Shown piece by piece: positions 5,721-12,584 of a stretch of DNA of 12,584 bases. The notes beneath the pieces are model-generated. The model did not search any database and was not told the origin of the DNA. It saw nothing but the letters and a program-made list of their open reading frames with translations. This DNA is from Verrucomicrobiota bacterium. Its GTDB lineage: Bacteria; Verrucomicrobiota; Lentisphaeria; Oligosphaerales; Oligosphaeraceae. The translations under genes and the position numbers were made by a program. How positions within the stretch are numbered: the stretch's first letter is position 1; each line of letters begins with the position of its first letter. The stretch is taken from positions 1 to 12,584 of the forward strand of contig JAKLHU010000018.1 in NCBI GenBank assembly GCA_022709995.1, read 5' to 3'.

Positions 5721-8700
5721 ATGAAGAATCATCTTATGTTGACGATGCTGGCGGCCATGGCTATCCATGGCATTGCCCAGGAAGCGGTGACGCATGCTTT
5801 TTCCGGCCCCGGGGACTGGGAACCATCCCGCCGGGACAGTTTCTCCGCCGACGGCGTCTGCGCGGTCAGGGGCAACGGCGAGCTCTATGCGACTTCGGAC
5901 CTGATGGCGGTCAATCCCGAGGGGAAGACCGTCTTGAGCGGCGAGTTCAAACGCCTGCCCGCCGCCGGGAGTGACGCGAAATTCTGCTTTGCGCTGATTA
6001 CGTATGACCGTTATATGCGGCGTCTGGATGGCATCCATGTCAATGTCAGGCCCGGCACCGCCACGGAACTGGCCGCGGCCTGCCAGCCGGAGGACACCGT
6101 CCTGAAAGTCCGGAACGGGGCCAAGATCCTGCCGCATCATTATATTGTCTTCAACGCCAAGGATGATTTGTCCGACCTTCCGAACCGCCATGTCAACCGC
6201 CGCGCTCCGGTGACGGGCGTCGTACGCGTATCCGACGGCGTGTGGGAAGTGACTCTGAAGGAAGCGGTCGGCGAGGCGGCGGCCGCCGGCGCCAAGATTC
6301 GCGCCCATGAGGACAGTCCGTATCTGTATGCCGGGGCGTTCATGCAGCCGATACCGGAGGATTGGACTACCGTGACCGGGACCATCCAAGGCATGGCGCC
6401 TGGCAGCCACCGGGACAAGTGGCGGCCAGGAACGGCCTTCGTCCGGGTGGGAATCTGGGGGTTTTCGCCAACCAAGGAGCTGTTTCTGGCGTTCCGGAAC
6501 ATCACCCTGGCCGCGGCCGGCGGCGACGCCGGCGTGCCGGATCAGGCGGTGCGAGTCCCGGACCGCACCTGGGAGACGCGGCTCCGCCTGAACGTATCGG
6601 CCGAACCCAAGGCCATCCGCCTGCATTTCGGCGACGGAACGGCGCAGGGCATCGTGCTTTCCGTGTTTGACGACTATTTCCGGGATGCCGGCCAGACCAG
6701 CGACACCATCCTGCCCATGGCGGGCCTCGACGTGCAGCCGTTCAATGCCCGTTACCGGATGCGGCCGGGAGAGTTCAGCCCCGGCCAGAAAACCCCGGCC
6801 GAGCGTCTGGCGGCCTGGGGCGAGGCCCAGGCGATTTTGGGCCGGCCCTATGCCTTGGCCTTCCGGCAGACGGCCGCCGGTGTCGAAGTTTGGCTGAATG
6901 GCTCGTACATCGGCGTTTTGGCGGTCAAGGCGCCTTTGCTTGCCGTCAGCGGCGATGACGTCACCGCCGCGCTTGTTGACTTCAGGCCTGGCGCCGGGGG
7001 CGCCCCCGGCGACCAGGGCGCCGGCATGGTGCCGATCGACCTCGCTGGCAAAGGCCGCCCTGGCGCCGCCTGGGGCGGGGAGGCCACCCTGAACTTCAAG
7101 TCGGACGCCGTTGCCGCGCTGCCGCCCTTTCCCTTCGCGAGTCCCGCCGGCCTTGATCTTGGCCTGACGGCACGCCAGGCAAACAATGGCGATGCAACGG
7201 TCAGCCTGGCGGAAACACCGTCGTCGTTTATTTTCACGGTGCCGGCCGCCCAGTACACCCGGGCCTGGGTGCTGTTCGCTCTGGATGACGCCCCGGACAA
7301 AGACGCCTGCTTCAATGCCCGCCTGACGCGCTATAATCGCATTCCCGGCCAGAAATACGCCGGCCGCAGCTACGCCAGCCTCGCCAACACCCTGGTTGAA
7401 GACGTGTCAACCGCCCACGTGGTCGGCGCCGTGACCGCCGGCGGCCGCGAACGGCCGTTGCTGCTTCTCGAAGTGCCTCTGGCCAGCGGCGATATCCAGG
7501 ACATCATCTTCACGGACCAGCGTGCTTCGCATGCCTTGCGGAAGGGGCGTTACCTCGATTTCGAATTGTCCGGCCGGCCCTATCGCCGGCGTTTGCCGTT
7601 CGGGGATACGCGCCATTTGCCCGACCCGGGGAAGGTCAGCGCCGTGCAAGTCTTTGGCCTGACCTTGGAGACCTCGCCGGCCGAGATGGAAGTGCGGTCG
7701 GTCCAGGTCGGCAATATATTCCATTCCGGCGAGACCCCGGAGCTCGTCGTCGCCGTGCGGCCGCAACGGCCGGGAGACTACCGGCTGCGCTGGCAGATTC
7801 GCTCGGCGGAGGGACAGGTCGTCGGTGACGGCGAACGCGACGTGCCAGCTGACGCCGCGTCCGAGCATGCCTTGAGTCTGGCGCAGCCTGAGCTCGGCTG
7901 GTATGAAATCGCCATCAGCCTGTGGTCGGGACGGCGTCAGTTGTTGACGCACCAGGCGTCCTTTGCGCTTCTGGGCGAGGACACGCGTCAGGCCGGCCTG
8001 GCTGATTCACCTTACGGCAGCTGGTGGTATGGCGGGGCGCATTACACCCCGAGCCGGGTCGAAGAAGTCGGGCCGCTGTTCCTCAAGGCCGGCATGCGGC
8101 GGGCACAGGGAGCCGATCGCTATACCGAGGCCGAAATGGCGCCGTGGAAACTGGGGCCGCCTTGCGTGCGGCTGCCGCGCGACCTCAACGCCACCAAGGA
8201 GGAAATCATCACGGCCGTCCAGAACAGCCTCGAAAAATACCCGAGCGTGCGCAACGCGATGATCTTCCATGAACACGCCAAGTCTGGCTACCAAATCGCC
8301 CCGGAGCTGCTCGGCCGGAAGCCGCGGCCGGAAGACGCCTGGCCAGACGCCGACCAGCGCCTCGCCTTCGCCCTCCGCGTCGGACAAGCCCTGCGGGAAA
8401 ATTTTCCGCAGTTGAACATCACGATCGGCAATTCTCTCGCCTCGACGGAACTGGTGGCGGAAGTATTGCGCGGCGGCTTTCCGGAGGCGTATGCGGACTA
8501 TGTCGGGCTGGAAGTCGTCGGCCGCGATTCGTTGCCGGAGCGGCAGTGGGAGGCGTCTCTGCAGGCTGGCGATTTGATGTTGCAGACGGTTCGCGCGTTC
8601 GGCTGTTCCTGGCGTCTGAACGCGTGCTTTGAAAGCAATTACCGCATGGACGCCCAGATTGGCGCCGAGCGCCAGGCCGAGTGGTACGTGCGCGACCTTC

Positions 8701-9905
8701 TGGTTTCCCAGTCCTGGGGCTTCCGCGATATCTTCATCGGCATCATGTTCGACGTCGGCAACGACTATGCCAATTCCCCCTGGGGCTCGACGGGATTGTG
8801 CACGCGGCCGCCATACACGTATCCGAAAAAGTCGTACGTGGCGGTGGCCGTTGCCACCAAGATGCTCGACCAGGTGGTCGGCCGCAGGGCCATTCCGACC
8901 GGTTCGGAATCGGTCTATGCCCAGGAATTCACCCGGCGCGACGGCCGCGTGGTCACGGCCTTGTGGACTTCACGGGGGACGGCGGAGCTGACGTTGACCA
9001 CCAACGGCGCCGCCCTCCAGGTTTTCGACCTCTATGGGCGGGCGGCCGAGACCCGGCCCAATCCGCCTCGGCGCGAACCGGGGAACCGGCTGACGCTGAC
9101 CGCCGGCACGGCGGCAACGTACATTCTGGCGGCGGCGCCGTCCATCCTGGCTATCGTCTGCGGCCGCCGCGACTATCCCGACGACCAGCCGTCGGCCGGC
9201 GCCATCACGGTCAAGCGCCTTGACCGCGCCGACGACTGGCGCCTGGCCGCCGTCGACGAGCCGCTCCTGGAGCGGACGACCGGCCTTTTCATGCCTTACC
9301 GGACCCGTGGCGATTATGCTCTGCGGCAAGTCCAGGACGACGAACAGGGCTCCTGTCTGGAACTGGAACTGGTCCGGCCGGATTTGGCTTTGCCGACCGT
9401 GTTCTGGGAATACGCGGTGCTGGAACTGCGGGAGCCGGTGGAATTGTCCGGCGAGCCGCATTCCATCGGGATGTTCGTCAAGGGCAATTCCGGCTGGGGA
9501 CAGGTTTATTGGATAGTCGAGGACGCCGCCGGCCGGCGGCGCGTCTCCTGCGGCACCCGCATTCACAACGCCGATGTGTTTGACTATAATGGCCGGGTGT
9601 CGCTCTGCTTTGACGGCTGGAACTTCGTCAGCCTGCCGGTGACGGGGCAGTCGTCCATTCCCGATGTGTCCACCGGGACGGTGGCCAACCTCTGGGAATA
9701 CGGGACCGTGGCCGCCGATGGCACGTTCAAGCGCGGCCCGGCTGACGTGCAATGGCCGCTGAAGCTGGTCGGCATCGGTTTCGCCGCCCAATCGCGGCCG
9801 CTGTTTCTGACTGAACGGCGGCCGTACCGGCAGGCGGTGCGTTTCAGCGCCGTCGCGGCCTTTGACCACGCCAAACCCGACCAGGTCAAGGAAACACCCC
9901 GCTAA
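5721..9905 (+). CDS. Large secreted multi-domain glycoside-hydrolase-like protein
   Basis: This protein has 1394 residues. A Sec signal peptide (MKNHLMLTMLAAMAIHGIA, likely cut after A19) sets the start at 5721; GGGGG lies about 8 bases upstream. Regions I infer in order are: beta-rich carbohydrate-binding-like segments (about 20-250); a concanavalin/LamG-like segment (about 275-405, with VEVWLNGSYIG); further beta sequence; an Ig-like segment (about 654-755); and a TIM-barrel-like catalytic region (about 763-1065) starting SPYGSWWYGG. A post-barrel beta domain (to about 1140) and a C-terminal beta module follow. E851 (IFHEHAKSGY) and E971 (NACFESNYR), 120 residues apart, are plausible acid/base and nucleophile residues of a clan GH-A type enzyme. 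No exact family is recognised, so activity and substrate are unknown. The gene ends in tandem stops TAA TAG, with the next gene starting within about 90 bases and no clear terminator. Confidence 0.8.
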   Translation: MKNHLMLTMLAAMAIHGIAQEAVTHAFSGPGDWEPSRRDSFSADGVCAVRGNGELYATSDLMAVNPEGKTVLSGEFKRLPAAGSDAKFCFALITYDRYMRRLDGIHVNVRPGTATELAAACQPEDTVLKVRNGAKILPHHYIVFNAKDDLSDLPNRHVNRRAPVTGVVRVSDGVWEVTLKEAVGEAAAAGAKIRAHEDSPYLYAGAFMQPIPEDWTTVTGTIQGMAPGSHRDKWRPGTAFVRVGIWGFSPTKELFLAFRNITLAAAGGDAGVPDQAVRVPDRTWETRLRLNVSAEPKAIRLHFGDGTAQGIVLSVFDDYFRDAGQTSDTILPMAGLDVQPFNARYRMRPGEFSPGQKTPAERLAAWGEAQAILGRPYALAFRQTAAGVEVWLNGSYIGVLAVKAPLLAVSGDDVTAALVDFRPGAGGAPGDQGAGMVPIDLAGKGRPGAAWGGEATLNFKSDAVAALPPFPFASPAGLDLGLTARQANNGDATVSLAETPSSFIFTVPAAQYTRAWVLFALDDAPDKDACFNARLTRYNRIPGQKYAGRSYASLANTLVEDVSTAHVVGAVTAGGRERPLLLLEVPLASGDIQDIIFTDQRASHALRKGRYLDFELSGRPYRRRLPFGDTRHLPDPGKVSAVQVFGLTLETSPAEMEVRSVQVGNIFHSGETPELVVAVRPQRPGDYRLRWQIRSAEGQVVGDGERDVPADAASEHALSLAQPELGWYEIAISLWSGRRQLLTHQASFALLGEDTRQAGLADSPYGSWWYGGAHYTPSRVEEVGPLFLKAGMRRAQGADRYTEAEMAPWKLGPPCVRLPRDLNATKEEIITAVQNSLEKYPSVRNAMIFHEHAKSGYQIAPELLGRKPRPEDAWPDADQRLAFALRVGQALRENFPQLNITIGNSLASTELVAEVLRGGFPEAYADYVGLEVVGRDSLPERQWEASLQAGDLMLQTVRAFGCSWRLNACFESNYRMDAQIGAERQAEWYVRDLLVSQSWGFRDIFIGIMFDVGNDYANSPWGSTGLCTRPPYTYPKKSYVAVAVATKMLDQVVGRRAIPTGSESVYAQEFTRRDGRVVTALWTSRGTAELTLTTNGAALQVFDLYGRAAETRPNPPRREPGNRLTLTAGTAATYILAAAPSILAIVCGRRDYPDDQPSAGAITVKRLDRADDWRLAAVDEPLLERTTGLFMPYRTRGDYALRQVQDDEQGSCLELELVRPDLALPTVFWEYAVLELREPVELSGEPHSIGMFVKGNSGWGQVYWIVEDAAGRRRVSCGTRIHNADVFDYNGRVSLCFDGWNFVSLPVTGQSSIPDVSTGTVANLWEYGTVAADGTFKRGPADVQWPLKLVGIGFAAQSRPLFLTERRPYRQAVRFSAVAAFDHAKPDQVKETPR

Positions 9906-9981
9906 TAGGCGCCCCAGGGCCGGGGTCGTCGGCTTCGGCACCATATGAATGACGGCAAGCGCGAACATCTCAAATCAAGAC

Positions 9982-9985
9982 AGGA
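9982..9985 (+). promoter_or_regulatory. Possible ribosome binding site choosing start 9996
   Basis: AGGA is 10 bases before the ATG at 9996. The upstream in-frame ATG at 9945 has no such site, so 9996 is preferred, though the spacing is on the long side. Confidence 0.3.
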
Positions 9986-9995
9986 CGATGATGCC

Positions 9996-12584
9996 ATGAC
10001 CCAGCAGCCCGTTGAGCCATCAAGAAAGCGTACATATGCAACGGTCGAGCAGCTGTTGGCGGACTGGCCGCCGCCGCCGCCGAGCTCGGCGTGGGCGTTT
10101 GTCGACGACTTGCGGAAACCGGCGCCGCGACGTCTGCGCCGGGAACGGCTCTCCGCCCGGGCCGGGGAAGCCGATTTGAGCGGCGGCGTACGGGTCACAT
10201 GCGATTTTCCGGATCCGAATGGCCGTCTCGACACCGCGTATGGCGACCTAAACGCCCTGTTGCGCGAGAGCGGCCTGGCCGCCGATAGCATAGCCGCCGC
10301 CGGCGCCGCCGCCGACAATGTCTACACCGTCACCGTCGCGGCGGCGCCGACCGACTGCTATGAAGCGTATGCCGTCGCCATCGGCGCGCGCGGCGCCGCC
10401 ATCACCGCCAACGACGCCGAAGGCATCCGCCGCGGTCTGTACGCCTTTGAGGACATGCTGCTGGCGGCCGACGGGCCGTTCCTGCCGTGCGGCGTCTGCC
10501 AGCGCCGACCGTGGCTGAAAACCCGCATCAGCCGGTGCTTTTTCAGCCCCGTCAAACGCTGGCCGGTCAACACCGACGAGCTTCTCGATGACGTCAACTA
10601 CTACCCGGACGAGTATCTGAACCGCCTCGCGCACGAGGGCGTCAACGGCCTCTGGCTGGTGGTGGCCCTGCGGGAATTGGGGGAAACCAGCTTCACCTCC
10701 CGCGACCCGCAGGCTGACCGCCGCATCGCCAAGCTGCACCGGACGATCCGCCAGTGCGCCCGCTACGGCATCAAGGTCTTCCTGTTCAGCATAGAGCCAT
10801 TTTCCGTGCTGGGCGACGACCCGTTGCTGGCAGCCCATCCGGAGCTGTTTGGTGCAACCATCTGGGGGCGGCATTTGTTTTGTCCGAGTTCGCCGTCAAC
10901 CCGGCAGTATCTGCAGGAATTGACGGATGGCGTGTTCCGGCAGGCGCCGGACCTGGGCGGGCTCATCAACATCACCCATGGCGAACGCGGGACGACGTGC
11001 CTGTCCGCTCTGGGCGGTTCTGTCGACGCCTTGATTCCGTGCTCGCGCTGCGGCCAGCGCCCACACGGCGATGTCATCCACGACAGCCTGGCTGCCATGG
11101 CGGCCGGAATCCATGCGGCCGCGCCCGACGCCACCTTCATCAGCTGGTTCTACTTTCCGCATGTCGACGAACACGCGCCCTGGGCGCATGCCATTGGCGC
11201 TTCGGTCCCGGCCGATGTCGTTGCGCAGTTCAACTATGAATCCGGCGGCGCCAAAACACAGCTTGGGCGGGTGCATCACGGCGGCGACTACTGGCTCAGC
11301 TATGTTGGTCCGGCGGAGCGTTTTGCCCGGCAGGCGGCCGCCGCCCGGCAGGCCGGCGTCGAGGTGTCGGCCAAATTGCAGATTGGCTGCAGCTACGAGC
11401 TCGGCACCGTTCCCTTTATTCCGGCGCCCGGACTGGTCTATCGGAAATTGCGGGCCATGCGCGAACGCGGCGTCAGCCACGCCATGTTCTGCTGGTACGT
11501 CGGCAATTACCCCGGCCTCATGAACCACACGGGAGGACGGCTGGCGTTCGAAGATTTCAGTTTGGATGAACATGAATTTCTGCGGCGCCTGGCCCAGCCT
11601 TTGTGGGGTGCGGCCGCCGGTGCGGCCGCCAAGGCCTGGGAGCTGTTCAGCGCGGCTTATGAAAACATGCCTTTCTCTCTCATTTTTCAATACTACGGCC
11701 CTCAGAACACGGGCGCCGTCTGGCAGTTGTCGGCATACCCGCGTCTACGGCCGTTGTCGCCGCCATGGAAGCCGATCTTCCCGCCCAGCGGCGACGCTCT
11801 GGGCGAAGCCCTGGCCGGGTTTTCCCTGGACGAAGTCCTGACTTTGATGCGGCGGGTGGCCGACGGCTGGCAAGAGGGCCTGATGCACCTGCGGCAAGGC
11901 CAGGCGCTGGGACGGCTCAACTCAGAACGCCGCCATGACCTGTGCCTGGCCGAGGCCCTGGGGCTGCATTTCGAAAATACCGTGAATCTGCTCCATTTCT
12001 ATCAGCTTCGGCAACGGCTGTTTGCCGGCGGTGGACCGGCCCTCCTGGCCGAGATGCGCGTTCTGGCCGATCGCGAGGCGGCTTTGTCGCTCCATTTGGC
12101 CGAACTCTGCGAGGACGATTCACGGCTTGGGTTCCATTCCGAGGCGCTGTGCCACCGCTATTACCCAGAGTTGCTGCGCCGGCGTTCGGAACTCATCCGC
12201 ACGAGCGTGCTGCCGGAAATCGACGCCTTGGCGGCGGCGATGTCGGTCGGCCGAAGCCCCTGGCAGGAGTTTCTGGCCTTGGCCGAGGCGCCGACCGTCG
12301 TTGCCCCGAAATCCTGGCAATCGGCCGCCGGGGGCGGCTACGCCTGGCGCTTTCTGCTTGAAGACGGCGACTTCGTGCTTGAAGTCAACGCCGAGGGGGG
12401 TGTCGACGCCGCCCGCGTTCTGTCCGTCTACATCATCGACGCTCTGGGCGTGACTTTCCCCATAAATTTGAATTTGAGCTGGGGAAAGGACGGCTTGGCC
12501 GTGCAGAGTGATAATTTTCTGCATGTTCTCGGCCATGCCGCTCCGCTGGGACCGGCGGGGCGATATGTTTGTTCGGGGGAAGGC
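9996..12584 (+). CDS. GH20/GH67-like glycoside hydrolase, C-terminus beyond window
   Basis: The frame is open to the last base, giving at least 863 residues. ATG 9996 is preferred because AGGA precedes it; ATG 9945 would add 17 residues. An N-terminal alpha/beta domain ends with ITANDAEGIRRGLYAFEDML (residues 136-155), the hallmark of the domain that precedes the barrel in GH20, GH67 and related hydrolases. A barrel-like region follows (about 176-520): RISRCFFSP, GVNGLWLVVALREL, YGIKVFLFSIEPF, NITHGER with E330 as a possible catalytic acid, PCSRCGQRP (C349, C352), and TFISWFYFP. A helical region (about 530-760) and a beta-rich tail come next. The CxRC motif recurs in uncharacterised GH20-like proteins of Lentisphaerae and planctomycetes (from memory). 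No signal peptide is visible, so it may act inside the cell. The substrate is unknown. Confidence 0.75.
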   Translation, partial: MTQQPVEPSRKRTYATVEQLLADWPPPPPSSAWAFVDDLRKPAPRRLRRERLSARAGEADLSGGVRVTCDFPDPNGRLDTAYGDLNALLRESGLAADSIAAAGAAADNVYTVTVAAAPTDCYEAYAVAIGARGAAITANDAEGIRRGLYAFEDMLLAADGPFLPCGVCQRRPWLKTRISRCFFSPVKRWPVNTDELLDDVNYYPDEYLNRLAHEGVNGLWLVVALRELGETSFTSRDPQADRRIAKLHRTIRQCARYGIKVFLFSIEPFSVLGDDPLLAAHPELFGATIWGRHLFCPSSPSTRQYLQELTDGVFRQAPDLGGLINITHGERGTTCLSALGGSVDALIPCSRCGQRPHGDVIHDSLAAMAAGIHAAAPDATFISWFYFPHVDEHAPWAHAIGASVPADVVAQFNYESGGAKTQLGRVHHGGDYWLSYVGPAERFARQAAAARQAGVEVSAKLQIGCSYELGTVPFIPAPGLVYRKLRAMRERGVSHAMFCWYVGNYPGLMNHTGGRLAFEDFSLDEHEFLRRLAQPLWGAAAGAAAKAWELFSAAYENMPFSLIFQYYGPQNTGAVWQLSAYPRLRPLSPPWKPIFPPSGDALGEALAGFSLDEVLTLMRRVADGWQEGLMHLRQGQALGRLNSERRHDLCLAEALGLHFENTVNLLHFYQLRQRLFAGGGPALLAEMRVLADREAALSLHLAELCEDDSRLGFHSEALCHRYYPELLRRRSELIRTSVLPEIDALAAAMSVGRSPWQEFLALAEAPTVVAPKSWQSAAGGGYAWRFLLEDGDFVLEVNAEGGVDAARVLSVYIIDALGVTFPINLNLSWGKDGLAVQSDNFLHVLGHAAPLGPAGRYVCSGEG

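Noticed and set aside
8970..9968. 332-residue minus-strand frame opposite the end of the secreted protein
   Set aside because: Composition is His/Arg/Pro/Gly-rich without motifs, and it lies wholly over a better-supported gene.

Overview
The window is GC-rich and densely coding. Several traits suggest a free-living or gut bacterium of the Planctomycetes-Verrucomicrobia-Lentisphaerae group, with Lentisphaerae/Kiritimatiellota-like bacteria the closest fit: large multi-domain glycoside-hydrolase-like proteins with weak family signatures, a DegT-type aminotransferase beside a small hydrolase, and intergenic runs of a 9-base TATGGGAC-type repeat. This placement is inference from gene style; no rRNA or other marker is present.

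Layout. (1) 1-185: the 5' end of an unrecognised minus-strand gene, cut by the window edge. (2) 186-541: a non-coding gap with a strong extended -10 element (272-280), then about 200 bases with strong hairpins that end in a terminator-like stem and T-run (418-494). This is a candidate small RNA gene. (3) About 542-2356: an insertion sequence on the minus strand with its own promoter, a 131-residue DUF6788-type accessory protein and an intact IS4-like DDE transposase in the -1 frame, overlapping the accessory gene. (4) 2357-2797: no gene but many repeats. They are a direct repeat shared with the IS promoter region, a 14-bp-stem hairpin, and a 127-143 bp MITE-like palindromic element flanked by a 9-bp direct repeat. 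(5) 2798-4857: an apparent two-gene operon, DegT/DnrJ/EryC1/StrS aminotransferase and alpha/beta hydrolase, joined by a 7-base ATGCTGA overlap. (6) 4858-5720: 863 bases without a convincing gene, holding a 26-bp exact direct repeat across the hydrolase stop and a 209-bp inverted element built from 9-base repeats (5004-5212). (7) 5721-9905: a 1394-residue secreted protein with N-terminal beta modules, a TIM-barrel-like glycoside hydrolase core and C-terminal beta modules. (8) 9996 to the window end: a partial protein of at least 863 residues resembling GH20/GH67-type uncharacterised glycoside hydrolases, with a conserved CxxC motif and no signal peptide.

How the genes may work together. From 2798 onward every gene is on the plus strand. 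The two large proteins look like a secreted and a non-exported carbohydrate-active enzyme. The small hydrolase could remove ester groups and the aminotransferase could act on a keto-sugar. A glycan-use (or glycan-modification) locus is a reasonable inference, but no substrate can be read from the sequence. The most unusual non-coding signals are the two palindromic elements (2532-2674 and 5004-5212) and the putative small RNA.
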